DNA of 64,000 nucleotides from Opitutales bacterium (GTDB lineage Bacteria; Verrucomicrobiota; Verrucomicrobiia; Opitutales; Intestinicryptomonadaceae), in the NCBI GenBank assembly GCA_015061945.1, contig SUVP01000004.1, positions 186,001 to 250,000 on the forward strand. The letters are read 5' to 3'. How positions within the stretch are numbered: position 1 is the first letter of the stretch; the number at the start of each line of letters is the position of its first letter. The position numbers and the translations under genes are program-made. Positions 1-8,541 of the stretch are shown one piece after another. The notes under the pieces are model-generated. The model did not search any database. It was not told the origin of the DNA and saw nothing but the letters and a program-made list of their open reading frames with translations.

Positions 1-292
1 AAAGAACAAGTGGGTTTTCCATAAAATTTGCAAAATCGTAAAACAACATATAACCGAGTCGTCCACCGACAATAACGCCAAAGAGCAAATATGTTATAAG
101 CGACGAGTTGTCGTCGGGAGTGAGCGGACTTTTGCCTTTTTTGTAGTAATAATTAAACAAAAGTAATGCGACTACAAAACCAGCCAGATACGATAACCCA
201 TACCACCTCACACCTTCCAAAAACCAACCTTCAGGAAAGCGAAATGCAAATGGGTCAAAATTTACAACGTAATGAGCAAATATATTTTCCAT
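1..292 (-). CDS. lgt: Prolipoprotein diacylglyceryl transferase, N-terminal part (cut by window edge)
   Basis: Transfers diacylglycerol from phosphatidylglycerol to the lipobox cysteine of prolipoproteins in the inner membrane, the first step of lipoprotein maturation. The first 97 residues are visible, starting at the ATG complementary to 290-292. An early segment FPEGWFLEGVRWYGLSY leads into a membrane helix (about residues 31-48), and GGRLGYMLFYD at about 76-86 is the conserved Lgt arginine motif. The C-terminal two thirds lies beyond position 1. It is divergent from the aminotransferase gene, with 62 AT-rich bases between. The window encodes at least five candidate lipoproteins that would use this enzyme. 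The family call is firm; only completeness is unknown. Confidence 0.93.
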   Translation of the reverse strand, partial: MENIFAHYVVNFDPFAFRFPEGWFLEGVRWYGLSYLAGFVVALLLFNYYYKKGKSPLTPDDNSSLITYLLFGVIVGGRLGYMLFYDFANFMENPLVL

Positions 293-354
293 TGAAATAA
301 TGTTTGAAGTATTTTCTTTATTCCCTAAATTAGACGAAGAAAAATTTTTTATCA

Positions 355-1749
355 ATGAAAGAATTCGACATAAAAGAACTAATTGAATCGCGTTCACGCG
401 AAAATTACCAACTTCACGACAAGTATATGAACCGTACACTCGCAACGGTTCTGCAAACTATCGGTTTTGATAAATGTTATAAAAGTGCAAAGGGTGCATA
501 TCTTTACGATTTCGACGGAAATGAATATCTCGATTTCCTCACAGGCTACGGCGTATTCGGTATGGGACGCAATCATCCGACAATCGCAAAAGCTGTCAAA
601 GATGCTATCGATATGGATCTCTCAAATATGGTTCAGCTCGATTGTGCGTTGCTCAGCGGATTGCTCGCCGAAAGACTTGTAAAACTTTTGAATAACCGTT
701 GCAATGCCGTATTCTTCTGCAACTCGGGGACAGAAGCAAACGAAGGTGCAATTAAATTTGCAAGAGCTCACACAAAACGTGAAAGAATTTTGTCGATGTC
801 GAGCGGATACCACGGCTTGACCTATGGCTCACTTTCGTTGACAAAATCGCCTCACTTTCAAGACGGCTACGGCTCAATGCTCCCAGGGGTTGGCAATGTT
901 CCACACTACGACATCGAAGCCCTCGAAGCCGAACTTAAAAAAGGCGATGTTGCCGGTTTTATTTTTGAACCAGTACAAGGTAAAGGTGTAAACTATCCGT
1001 CAGACGATTATTTCCCAAAAGCACAAGAACTCTGCCGTAAATACGGTACTTTGTTTATCGCTGACGAAGTTCAAACTGGACTTGGTCGCACAGGCAAGTG
1101 GTTCGGTTTTCAGCATTGGAATCTCGACCCCGACATTGTAACAGTCGCAAAAGCACTCAGTGGCGGATACGTTCCAACAGCGGCATTTATCACAACAAGA
1201 GAAATTCACCAAAGCTCGTTCTCAACGCTCGACAGATGCGTCGTACACTCGACAACATTCGGACGCAACAATCTCGCAATGGTTTGTGGGCTTGCGACAA
1301 TTTCTGTCCTCGAGAACGAAAATATGGTTGAAAATTGTGCGAAGATGGGTGCGTTGATGCTCGAAAAACTCAACGCTCTTAAAGAAAAACATTCGTACAT
1401 CAAAGAAGTTCGTGGGAAAGGTTTGATGATTGCTATCGAGTTCCAAGAACCGAAAGGACTCGGACAAAAGCTTGCGTGGAAATCACTAAAACTCGCAAAC
1501 GACGCACTCTTTACGCAAATGGTCGTAACATCTATGCTCGATAATCACAGAATCCTCACACAAGTTGCAAGCCACGGGCTCGACGCTATGAAGATTCTGC
1601 CAGCATTTGTTATCACAGAAAAAGATGTCGATAAATTTGTAAACGCTCTCGACGATGTTTTGTCGAACGCATCAAATCCAACTGGTCCGTTGTGGAAGTT
1701 TGGCACACGCCTTTTGAAAGCGTCGATGAATAATAAAAAAGGTCAATGA
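355..1749 (+). CDS. Class III PLP-dependent aminotransferase (acetylornithine/putrescine type)
   Basis: Fold-type I aminotransferase of 464 residues. Visible motifs: NSGTEANE at 123-130 (phosphate binding), ADEVQTGLGRTG at 236-247 with Asp237 for the pyridine nitrogen, and TVAKALSGG with Lys266 as the Schiff-base lysine. The N-terminal 40 residues and the Phe/Tyr-rich FLTGYGVFGMG stretch resemble the putrescine/diaminobutyrate and long-chain aminotransferase subgroup more than short ArgD proteins, so the amino donor is not settled by sequence. The gene overlaps the next by ATGA (1746-1749), so the two are probably co-translated; the partner is a PLP homeostasis protein, a sensible pairing. 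Confidence 0.9.
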   Translation: MKEFDIKELIESRSRENYQLHDKYMNRTLATVLQTIGFDKCYKSAKGAYLYDFDGNEYLDFLTGYGVFGMGRNHPTIAKAVKDAIDMDLSNMVQLDCALLSGLLAERLVKLLNNRCNAVFFCNSGTEANEGAIKFARAHTKRERILSMSSGYHGLTYGSLSLTKSPHFQDGYGSMLPGVGNVPHYDIEALEAELKKGDVAGFIFEPVQGKGVNYPSDDYFPKAQELCRKYGTLFIADEVQTGLGRTGKWFGFQHWNLDPDIVTVAKALSGGYVPTAAFITTREIHQSSFSTLDRCVVHSTTFGRNNLAMVCGLATISVLENENMVENCAKMGALMLEKLNALKEKHSYIKEVRGKGLMIAIEFQEPKGLGQKLAWKSLKLANDALFTQMVVTSMLDNHRILTQVASHGLDAMKILPAFVITEKDVDKFVNALDDVLSNASNPTGPLWKFGTRLLKASMNNKKGQ

Positions 1750-2456
1750 TTACCTACGAACAATTCTGCGAGAATTGCAAACAACTTGAAGAACGTGTCG
1801 CAAATGCGTGCGAAAAATGCGGACGTGCGTGCGATAGTGTCCGTATTTTGCCCGTTACAAAAACTCACCCTGTCGATGCAGTTGAATATGCAAGCAGATA
1901 TGGATTTGCGTCGGTCGGAGAAAATCGGGTTCAAGAAATCGTCGAAAAATTCGACTCTGAACGTGGATGTAATTTGAAAATCGATTGGGAGTTAATCGGA
2001 CATCTTCAAACAAACAAAGTAAAAAATGCAGTCGAACGTGTTGCGAGAATACAAAGTGTAGATTCGCAAAAATTGTTGAATAAAATTGCAAGCGAAGCCG
2101 AAAAAATCGGCAAGACAATTCGCGTACTCTTGCAAATCAACGCTGGCAACGACCCCGCAAAATTCGGCGAAGATGTCGCAAATACCCCTGCTCTACTTGA
2201 ATATGCACTCTCAAAAAAATACATCAAAGTTGAAGGGCTAATGACAATCGCTCCGCTCGACGAAAACCTCGATGTTGCTTCGAGATGTTTTGAAAATTTA
2301 CGAAACTTGCGTGATAATCTTCAAACACAATTTAAATATCCACTACCCGAACTTTCAATGGGAATGAGCGATGACCTCGAACGTGCAGTTGAATGCGGTT
2401 CTACAATGATTCGTGTTGGAACTTTCCTGTTTGGCAAGCGAGACTACACTTTATAA
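1746..2456 (+). CDS. YggS/PROSC family PLP homeostasis protein
   Basis: Single-domain TIM-barrel PLP-binding protein of 236 residues, the usual family length. It carries the cofactor lysine in ILPVTKTHP (Lys39), the segment SVGENRVQE, WELIGHLQTNK, and the C-terminal phosphate-binding SMGMSDDLERAV...STMIRVGTFLFGKR. The family has no known catalytic reaction; it buffers free PLP and affects amino and keto acid pools. The start ATG lies inside the stop of the upstream aminotransferase (ATGA overlap) and aroE follows after one base, so it sits in the middle of a tight operon. Confidence 0.94.
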   Translation: MITYEQFCENCKQLEERVANACEKCGRACDSVRILPVTKTHPVDAVEYASRYGFASVGENRVQEIVEKFDSERGCNLKIDWELIGHLQTNKVKNAVERVARIQSVDSQKLLNKIASEAEKIGKTIRVLLQINAGNDPAKFGEDVANTPALLEYALSKKYIKVEGLMTIAPLDENLDVASRCFENLRNLRDNLQTQFKYPLPELSMGMSDDLERAVECGSTMIRVGTFLFGKRDYTL

Positions 2457-2457
2457 A

Positions 2458-3384
2458 ATGTCAGAAATATTAAAGCCTTCAGATTTAATATGCGAAGAAT
2501 TTTCAACGCAAAATTCCAATTCGCAAAGAAAATTGTTTGCAGTTTTTGGCAAGCCAATCGGACACTCATTGAGTCCGTTAATGCAAAATAAAGCACTCGA
2601 AGAAATAGCAAAATCTGACGCTAAATTTATCGATGCAAAATATTATGCGTTTGAAGTTAATCCTGAAAATCTCGCCGAAGTATTAGAGATGTTTTGGGAG
2701 AAAAATTTTACAGGTATAAACCTGACAATTCCACACAAAGAAGTTGCGATGAAAGTCGTGCAAGATTTCGATTCGTCCGCACTTTCAGCAAAAGCTTGCA
2801 ACACGCTTTTGCGAACACCAACAGGCTGGAAAGGTTATAATACCGACGGTTTCGGCGTTCGTGCATCAATAGAACAAGGTCTAAAAAAGAATATCGAAAA
2901 TGCGAGTGTAGTAATACTCGGTGCGGGCGGTGCGAGCCGTGGGGCAACTGTTGAAATCATAAACGCTGGTTGCAAATCGTTGCTGGTTGCAAACAGAAAT
3001 CAAGATAGATTGAAAAAATTTATAGATGATTTTGAGAGTGATAATTTCACAATTCAAGGCTCGACACTCGAAAATATCGAAGAGAAAATCCCGAACGGAG
3101 CAATCATTATCAACGCAACTTCAGTCGGCTTAAAAGATTCCGATAAACCTATTATAGACTTCTCGAAAATCCCAAACGACTGCGTATTTCTCGATATGCC
3201 ATATCGTCGCGATAACGAAACAACATCGGTAATCTCTGCACGCAAAAATTCAATTCAGGCAGAAAACGGCTTGGCGATGCTCGCATGGCAAGGTGCAAAA
3301 TCTCTTTCTATTTGGACCGACAAACAACTCTATGGTTCGCTAATGTTAAACACGCTCAAAGAACATCTCTATGGACATAAGTGA
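2458..3384 (+). CDS. aroE: Shikimate dehydrogenase
   Basis: Reduces 3-dehydroshikimate to shikimate with NADPH in aromatic amino acid synthesis. From the ATG at 2458 the protein has 308 residues. Substrate-binding GKPIGHSLSPLM (31-42), NLTIPHKE with catalytic Lys94, GYNTDGFG with Asp130, and the nucleotide-binding LGAGGASRGA (154-163) are all present. An in-frame start at 2413 exists but would overlap the upstream gene by 44 bases; the ATG one base after the previous stop is preferred. The N-terminal 25 residues before the first strand are slightly longer than in the E. coli enzyme. Its 3' end overlaps the prepilin peptidase gene by 14 bases. Confidence 0.95.
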   Translation: MSEILKPSDLICEEFSTQNSNSQRKLFAVFGKPIGHSLSPLMQNKALEEIAKSDAKFIDAKYYAFEVNPENLAEVLEMFWEKNFTGINLTIPHKEVAMKVVQDFDSSALSAKACNTLLRTPTGWKGYNTDGFGVRASIEQGLKKNIENASVVILGAGGASRGATVEIINAGCKSLLVANRNQDRLKKFIDDFESDNFTIQGSTLENIEEKIPNGAIIINATSVGLKDSDKPIIDFSKIPNDCVFLDMPYRRDNETTSVISARKNSIQAENGLAMLAWQGAKSLSIWTDKQLYGSLMLNTLKEHLYGHK

Positions 3385-4279
3385 GACAATCGCACAATTC
3401 CCAATGATAATGGACGTATTCTTTTTTTGCATAGGTGCGTGCATCGGTAGCTTTTTAAACGTGTGCATTCTTAGACTCCCCAAAGGCGAGTCTATCGTCT
3501 CACCGCCCTCGCACTGTGCGTGTGGCAAACTCATAAAGTGGTACGACAATTTGCCAATCATTGGTTGGATTCTCTTGCGTGGCAAAGCACGTTGTTGCAA
3601 ACGCCCAATATCATTTAGATACCCATTTGTAGAAACGCTCACTGCACTAATTTTTCTCGCACTTTGGCTTCTCTTGCCGATTCACCAAGCCATAGGTGGA
3701 ATGGTCTTTGCATCGATTATGATTTTCTGCACGTTTGTAGATATCGACACAATGACACTCCCAGACTTTGCAACGGTAGGCGGGGCTATTGTCGGATTTG
3801 TTTTGAGTATTACAATGCCACAACTTCAAAATGCGTATATGCCCGATATGCCATTTGTGGCTTCGATAATCGTATCGGGGTTGAAGTCGATAATCGGGAT
3901 TGCAGTCGGTACAGGTATTCTCTATTGGTTGCGTCTTCTCGGGGAATGCGTTTTCAAGAAAGAAGCGATGGGCGAAGGTGATGTAATTCTCGTTGGTTGC
4001 ATTGGTGCATTCTGTGGTTGGCAAGGGGCAGTTTTTGCGATTTTCGGTGGCTCGTTAATCGGTGCATTTTCTATGGTTCCAATCGTTGCAACGAAAAAAT
4101 TTGTCGTAAAAAAATCAAAAACAAAACCGCACAAATTTGACGATGGTACAGAAGCCGACCCGCTCGCAATCCCCTACGGACCTTGGCTTGCGTTGGGCGG
4201 TTTGCTTTACTACATTTTCTTGCGAGATTTTGTAGACACATATTTTGCAAACATCGCAACAGTATTTTTTGGTGCATAA
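3371..4279 (+). CDS. Type IV prepilin peptidase / N-methyltransferase (A24 family)
   Basis: Inner-membrane aspartyl protease that cleaves type IV pilin-like leader peptides. The N-terminal domain has IGSFLNVCILRLPKGE and then a reduced zinc-binding region, with Cys at about 49, 51, 75 and 76 (SHCACGKLI and KARCCKRP) in place of two clean CxxC pairs. The protease part shows Asp124/Asp126 in FVDIDTMTLPD and the GEGD motif at 199-202, the pair that defines the family. Several hydrophobic helices follow. A 302-residue length is normal for PilD/GspO proteins. No pilin or secretion genes are in view, so the substrate cannot be named. The gene overlaps aroE, so it is probably transcribed with it. 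Confidence 0.93.
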   Translation: MDISETIAQFPMIMDVFFFCIGACIGSFLNVCILRLPKGESIVSPPSHCACGKLIKWYDNLPIIGWILLRGKARCCKRPISFRYPFVETLTALIFLALWLLLPIHQAIGGMVFASIMIFCTFVDIDTMTLPDFATVGGAIVGFVLSITMPQLQNAYMPDMPFVASIIVSGLKSIIGIAVGTGILYWLRLLGECVFKKEAMGEGDVILVGCIGAFCGWQGAVFAIFGGSLIGAFSMVPIVATKKFVVKKSKTKPHKFDDGTEADPLAIPYGPWLALGGLLYYIFLRDFVDTYFANIATVFFGA

Positions 4280-4285
4280 AAATCA

Positions 4286-5206
4286 ATGGACGAAATAAAA
4301 ATCCAAGAGCTCGACGATTTTATTTTTCGGATAAGCCAACAACGCCGATACTCGCAATACACTGTGAGAAATTATCGACAAGCTATCATCGATTGGATTG
4401 TATGGCTTAAGCAAACAGGCTATGCCAATAGCGATTTTATGCGTGTCGAAAAACGAACAGCCCGTGCGTACGTCGCCGAACTAAGCACCAAATATTCACA
4501 TTCGACAATTCATAATCGCATTTCAGCGATACGCTCGTTTTACAAATTTCTTATTCAAACACAACTGCTCGATGCCGATCCATTCTCGCTTGTAAAGCTC
4601 CCAAAACTAAAAAAAGATTTGCCGATTTTTTTGACCGAAAGTGCGATGCCGTCGCTCCTTTCTGCACCACGCGATGCAGGCGAAGAAGAAACAATATCGC
4701 CCGAAGACGCAATGCGTGATGCCTTGTGTATAGAGCTTCTCTATGGTGCCGGATTGCGTGTTAGCGAACTTTGCAATATGAAATGGCGTGATGTAGATTT
4801 CACAACAAACACTGCAAAAATTTTAGGTAAAGGTTCAAAAGTTAGATTCTGTCCATTCGGCGAAAAAGCTGGCGAAGTCTTTAAACAATGGCGTGATGAA
4901 TTTGCACATTCTAAAGATATAGACGTACACGCAATTACTTTAAAAAATGGCAAACCGATATATCCCAGATTCGTTCAGAGAATGATAAAAAAATATCTCA
5001 TACAATCGGGTTTAGCGACAAATATTACACCACACAAGTTGCGACATTCCTTTGCTACGCACCTCGTAAATAACGGCATAGACTTGCGTTCTCTCCAAGA
5101 AATGTTGGGGCATGCGAGCTTATCGACTACGCAAATTTACACACACTTAAGCACAAAGAAACTCATCGAAGAACATCGGAAAAATCATCCTCGTGCGAGA
5201 ATTTAA
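4286..5206 (+). CDS. xerC: Tyrosine recombinase XerC/XerD
   Basis: Site-specific recombinase of 306 residues with an N-terminal SAM-like core-binding domain (about 1-100) and a C-terminal catalytic domain. Catalytic residues: Arg158 in YGAGLRVSEL, a Lys in the GKGSKVR hairpin, His250 and Arg253 in HKLRHSFATHL, His276 in LGHASLSTTQIYTHLS and the nucleophile Tyr285. Length and motifs match the chromosome-dimer-resolution recombinases rather than phage integrases. It starts 6 bases after the prepilin peptidase, which argues for a housekeeping operon member, not a mobile-element integrase. XerC and XerD cannot be told apart here with certainty. Confidence 0.92.
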   Translation: MDEIKIQELDDFIFRISQQRRYSQYTVRNYRQAIIDWIVWLKQTGYANSDFMRVEKRTARAYVAELSTKYSHSTIHNRISAIRSFYKFLIQTQLLDADPFSLVKLPKLKKDLPIFLTESAMPSLLSAPRDAGEEETISPEDAMRDALCIELLYGAGLRVSELCNMKWRDVDFTTNTAKILGKGSKVRFCPFGEKAGEVFKQWRDEFAHSKDIDVHAITLKNGKPIYPRFVQRMIKKYLIQSGLATNITPHKLRHSFATHLVNNGIDLRSLQEMLGHASLSTTQIYTHLSTKKLIEEHRKNHPRARI

Positions 5207-5443
5207 AACGTGCGATACCTGAGCAACAACCTTTGCACTTGAATCAGGATTTAAATTATCTGAATTTTCTTCTTGACTTTCAACAGAATTTTCCGATTGC
5301 TGTGGATAGTGGGTCGACGTTTCGGACGTGTGACGGCTGGCTTCGGCAGTGCTGACGACCCCATCATTCATTCTTTTATATATCGTAAGAGCAGATAGAC
5401 GAGGTTTTTTACCACTCGCTTTTCCAGTTAAAATCTCTTCCAC
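5147..5443 (-). CDS. Possible small hydrophilic protein downstream of the antiporter gene
   Basis: A 98-codon frame opens with GTG nine bases after the stop of the antiporter-like gene on the same strand and ends 60 bases inside the converging xerC. The middle is rich in Ser, Glu, Asn and Gln, as in a disordered tail, with a basic start (GKASGKKPRLSALTIYKRM). No family is recognised and there is no strong ribosome binding site. It could be a real distal operon gene, or simply open frame in a 240-base gap; the C-terminal part in xerC antisense argues for caution. Confidence 0.3.
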   Translation of the reverse strand: MEEILTGKASGKKPRLSALTIYKRMNDGVVSTAEASRHTSETSTHYPQQSENSVESQEENSDNLNPDSSAKVVAQVSHVLNSRTRMIFPMFFDEFLCA

Positions 5444-5452
5444 CGCAATTTC

Positions 5453-6928
5453 TCACAAGAAAAAGAAAATTATTGCGACGATAACTGTCGGCAAGATTGC
5501 TCCGTAAAATAATTTCAAAGGCGATAATTGCGTGCCAAAATGTTTCTTTAAAATTGCGACTCCTGCCGGATTTGGTGCGTTTGCAATAATCGTCAATCCC
5601 CCTGCGGAAACTGCACCAGCAACAATTAAATATTTCATTTGCGGAGTAAATTCTGGTGCGAGTGTCGCCAAATATGTTATCAACGCATTGTCGTTAAACG
5701 CACTTAATATCATCGACCCGAGATATGTTTGAGCTTCTCCAAAATTCCCCAAGATTGGCTCAATCCACCACGATTGTAAGCTTCCGTGAGTTACAAGCGA
5801 CGCAAGAAATAATCCGACAAGCAACGGCATTTTTATATTAACATCGTACTGATGTTGACGTGTCGCATTCACAAATGCCAAGAATAACAAAAAGGCAAAA
5901 ATAAACAATGCTGGATGATGTAAACTATGCACGATAAAAATTAAGAAACCAACATGCACCAAAACAATCTTCCATTCTACTCGATTATCTTCGCCTGATT
6001 GCCCCAATTTTTCGTTCGCAACCAGTTGCATTTTTGCAAATTCTTTTCTAAAAAATATCCCGTAAATCGACACCGAAATTATCACTGCCAATATCGCTTT
6101 CCACCCGAAATTTGCGAGCATAAACGGCATCCCCCAATCCCACGCTGTTGCGACCATCAAAACCGGCGGAGCACTAAAATGTGTCAACGTTCCACCAACT
6201 GAAATTGCGACAAGCAACAAGCCGAGTGTCGCGTACCTAAATTTCATAGACGGATTGAATGAGTAGAATTTTTTGACTAACAATGTCGCACATATTGTGA
6301 TTGACGCTGGCTCTGTTATGAACGATCCCAAGAGTGGACCGACAATTAAAATCGATACCCACCACGCCCAAATTTTACCTTTTCCCAATCGTGCAAAAAG
6401 ATTTATTATATCGCCAGAAAGCTGAATTAACGGACGTGTCGAGGCGACGCACATAACAACAATTACAAAAACTGGTTCTACATATTTTGCATCGACAAAC
6501 GTAAGTTTATCGAGATATGCGGTTAAGTCGTTCCAGCCATAAACTAAGCCAAAACCGAGAAAGAGAGGAATCAGCCACAAGGCAAAAATTGCTTCGACTT
6601 CGCCGAGAAGATGAAATAATTCTGCAAAAAAAATCGCATGTTTTTTACTTTGTTTCTTCCCTGTTTCGAGCAACGATTTTTCTTCAAATCGCTTAGATAA
6701 ATTTAAAAATTTTCCATAACAAAAAGTGTGGATTATCGCACAGAAAAATATAATCGTAACAAAAAGATTAAATGGTGCAAATTCTACCCGAGACACAAGC
6801 GACTCCCACGCACCGACAACCTTGGGGTAATCTGCATTCGCAATAGGATATTGTATTTTTTCAGACTCTGCCGAAAACACCGAAAGGTTCAGCAAAAGAC
6901 CCATTGTAAATAATAAAAATTTTCGCAT
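5453..6928 (-). CDS. Na+/H+ antiporter-like membrane protein (Na_H_antiport_3 type)
   Basis: Polytopic inner-membrane protein of 491 residues with an apparent signal-like first helix (MRKFLLFTMGLLLNLSVFSA) and about 10-12 further hydrophobic segments. Segments such as GGTLTHFSAPPVLMVATAW, SFITEPASIT and LSAFNDNALITYLATL (charged or polar residues inside helices) are the kind of features that line ion paths in this family of putative sodium/proton antiporters. The function is predicted from family resemblance only. Physiological sense: the window also encodes a Na+-pumping decarboxylase, so a Na+ gradient user or balancer is expected. It is transcribed towards xerC. Confidence 0.8.
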   Translation of the reverse strand: MRKFLLFTMGLLLNLSVFSAESEKIQYPIANADYPKVVGAWESLVSRVEFAPFNLFVTIIFFCAIIHTFCYGKFLNLSKRFEEKSLLETGKKQSKKHAIFFAELFHLLGEVEAIFALWLIPLFLGFGLVYGWNDLTAYLDKLTFVDAKYVEPVFVIVVMCVASTRPLIQLSGDIINLFARLGKGKIWAWWVSILIVGPLLGSFITEPASITICATLLVKKFYSFNPSMKFRYATLGLLLVAISVGGTLTHFSAPPVLMVATAWDWGMPFMLANFGWKAILAVIISVSIYGIFFRKEFAKMQLVANEKLGQSGEDNRVEWKIVLVHVGFLIFIVHSLHHPALFIFAFLLFLAFVNATRQHQYDVNIKMPLLVGLFLASLVTHGSLQSWWIEPILGNFGEAQTYLGSMILSAFNDNALITYLATLAPEFTPQMKYLIVAGAVSAGGLTIIANAPNPAGVAILKKHFGTQLSPLKLFYGAILPTVIVAIIFFFL

Positions 6929-7004
6929 ATCTAATTTTCTTATATTAATTTTTCGTGCAAAAACAAGATTCTTTAAATTTTTTTAATTTTTTACAAAAAA
7001 ACGC

Positions 7005-7033
7005 TTGACAGTCGATATTCTTTTTACGATATT
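7005..7033 (+). promoter_or_regulatory. Sigma70-type promoter ahead of small RNA candidate
   Basis: A perfect TTGACA at 7005-7010 is followed after 17 bases by GATATT (7028-7033), a 4/6 match to TATAAT. Transcription would begin near 7040. The flanking DNA is very AT-rich, as expected for a promoter. The nearest protein start on this strand is 7240, beyond an intrinsic terminator. Confidence 0.5.
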
Positions 7034-7039
7034 TTTAAC

Positions 7040-7141
7040 GAAAATAAATTTCATACATTTCTCCTACGGGAGATGGGGTAAATAAATAAAGTAGAAAACA
7101 AATGGCTGGCAACGTGGGGGTACGTTGCCAGTCTTCTTTTT
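7040..7141 (+). ncRNA. Candidate small RNA of about 100 nt
   Basis: Between a consensus -35/-10 pair and an intrinsic terminator lies a short transcript-sized segment without a credible reading frame. It contains CTCC-TACG-GGAG (7061-7072), a hairpin with a cUACGg loop, the very stable UNCG class, then an unpaired A-rich stretch (7080-7103) and the terminator hairpin. Promoter, structured 5' hairpin, single-stranded linker and terminator are the usual anatomy of a regulatory small RNA. It could alternatively be a leader whose terminator controls exbB. No known family is recognised. Confidence 0.45.
7106..7141 (+). terminator. Intrinsic terminator
   Basis: Perfect 10-bp stem CTGGCAACGT (7106-7115) with ACGTTGCCAG (7122-7131), loop GGGGGT, then a T-rich run ending at 7141. 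It lies about 100 bases before the exbB start. Confidence 0.8.
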
Positions 7142-7239
7142 GCGTTTTCGCTCGTTTTTTCGAGTAAAAATAAAATTTTTAAAAAAAATTTTTTTAATAC
7201 TTGCGTGGATTGTCTACTACTATTTATATTGAATTTAGT

Positions 7240-8124
7240 ATGCAGTTTACGTCTAATATTTTTTCTCCAATTCTCGCCGATTCGCAAGTAATGGATTACT
7301 TTTTTCAATCCAATTTTGCGGGGCAAGTAATCGTTGTAATCTTGGTAATATTCAGTATATTAGCATGGGGTGTTATGTTCTGCAAATATGCAGATTTATC
7401 GACAATGGAAAAGTCGAACAACAATACCGCACAACGCCTCAGAAAATCGAGCCTTATCGAAGTTGCCGATAGCAAATCGATAGAGGGGGCTTATGCAAGA
7501 ATCCTCAAAGACGCTGTAAGTGCGTGGTTGCGATCGGGCGTCGGCAATTCACCTGAAGACAGAACAGCGAGAATTGCACATATCGAAAATACAATCGAAC
7601 GTTCGCTCTCTCGACAAATTATGTTTTATAACACTAAAATGACACTCTTGGGTACAGTCATTAGTGGAGCTCCATTCTTAGGGCTTCTCGGGACTGCTTG
7701 GGGTGTTATGGACTGCTTTGGTTCGATGAGTGCACAAACTTCGGTCACTTTGCAAATGCTCGCTCCAGGTGTTGCGGGTGCATTGTTGACGACAGTCGCA
7801 GGGCTTCTCGTTGCTATCCCTTCTGTTTTCGGATACAACTTTTTGACAGCAAAAGCGACAGAGCTAACAATTCAAACAGAGAATTTTGCAAGTTTAGTTG
7901 CCGACGAAATTGAGATGGAATGCCGTGCAATGGCAAAGCGTGATGAACAACAACCACAACAACAGGCAATACCTCGTGCAACGCCTACACAACAAACAAG
8001 CCGTCCAGTTATGGCTCAACCAGAACCACGCGTTCAACGACCAACTCCGAGCGAAAAAATTGTAAACTTTACTTTTGATGACGACTTGGATTCGCCAACA
8101 CTCCCACGAAATTTCGACGACTAA
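7240..8124 (+). CDS. exbB: ExbB/TolQ/MotA-type proton channel protein
   Basis: Inner-membrane component of the ExbB-ExbD motor that energises TonB. From the ATG at 7240 the protein has 294 residues. Helix 1 is near 25-45 (GQVIVVILVIFSILAWGVM); helices 2 and 3 carry the family signature GTVISGAPFLGLLGTAWGVM and LAPGVAGALLTTVAGLLVAIPSV. The C-terminal 60 residues are Gln/Pro-rich and hydrophilic, an extra tail ending in FDDDLDSPTLP. A TTG at 7201 would extend the frame by 13 residues but has no support. The gene is first of an exbB-exbD-tonB operon. TolQ is an alternative name; the neighbour with a Pro/Glu spacer favours TonB energisation. Confidence 0.92.
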   Translation: MQFTSNIFSPILADSQVMDYFFQSNFAGQVIVVILVIFSILAWGVMFCKYADLSTMEKSNNNTAQRLRKSSLIEVADSKSIEGAYARILKDAVSAWLRSGVGNSPEDRTARIAHIENTIERSLSRQIMFYNTKMTLLGTVISGAPFLGLLGTAWGVMDCFGSMSAQTSVTLQMLAPGVAGALLTTVAGLLVAIPSVFGYNFLTAKATELTIQTENFASLVADEIEMECRAMAKRDEQQPQQQAIPRATPTQQTSRPVMAQPEPRVQRPTPSEKIVNFTFDDDLDSPTLPRNFDD

Positions 8125-8130
8125 ACGCAA

Positions 8131-8541
8131 ATGAAATTCCGCTCAAGAAAAGCTCCACAAGCAATGACCGACTTGAACATCACTCCGTTGATGGACTTGG
8201 CGTTCTCGTTGCTAATCATTTTTATGATTAGTACGCCACTTTTGGAGCAGACAATTCCAGTACACTTGCCAAAACAAGATCAGAATTCTGCAAGTGAACG
8301 TCCGAAAATCGATTTCCAAGTTATCACGATAAACGAAAACGGACAGATTTATTGGGGTAAACAACCTGTCGATTTAGTACAGCTCGATTCGTTGTTGGCG
8401 ACTCTCGCCTCGCAACCAGAACCTCCCGCAATCAGCTTTAGAGGCGACTTCTCTTTGCCATATCAAAAAATTGTCGATGTTATCTCGGCAATTAAACGCC
8501 ACAATCTAAAAAAGTTGCATCTTGATACAGAAGTAAAATGA
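8131..8541 (+). CDS. exbD: ExbD/TolR family protein
   Basis: A 136-residue protein with a short cytoplasmic start, DLNITPLMDLAFSLLIIFMI (one transmembrane helix containing the conserved proton-carrying Asp of the PLMD motif) and a periplasmic domain of about 90 residues. It is the partner of the ExbB-like protein 6 bases upstream and overlaps the TonB-like gene by ATGA at 8538-8541. All hallmarks of the family are present and the length is typical. Confidence 0.93.
   Translation: MKFRSRKAPQAMTDLNITPLMDLAFSLLIIFMISTPLLEQTIPVHLPKQDQNSASERPKIDFQVITINENGQIYWGKQPVDLVQLDSLLATLASQPEPPAISFRGDFSLPYQKIVDVISAIKRHNLKKLHLDTEVK

Noticed and set aside
4286-5206. Integrase of a mobile element
   Set aside because: The recombinase is in a housekeeping operon, has XerC/D length and motifs, and no attachment sites or cargo genes are nearby.
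7061-7072. Fragment of 16S rRNA (CTCCTACGGGAG)
   Set aside because: Only 12 bases match the well-known 16S segment, and flanking bases do not; it is better explained as a UNCG hairpin.
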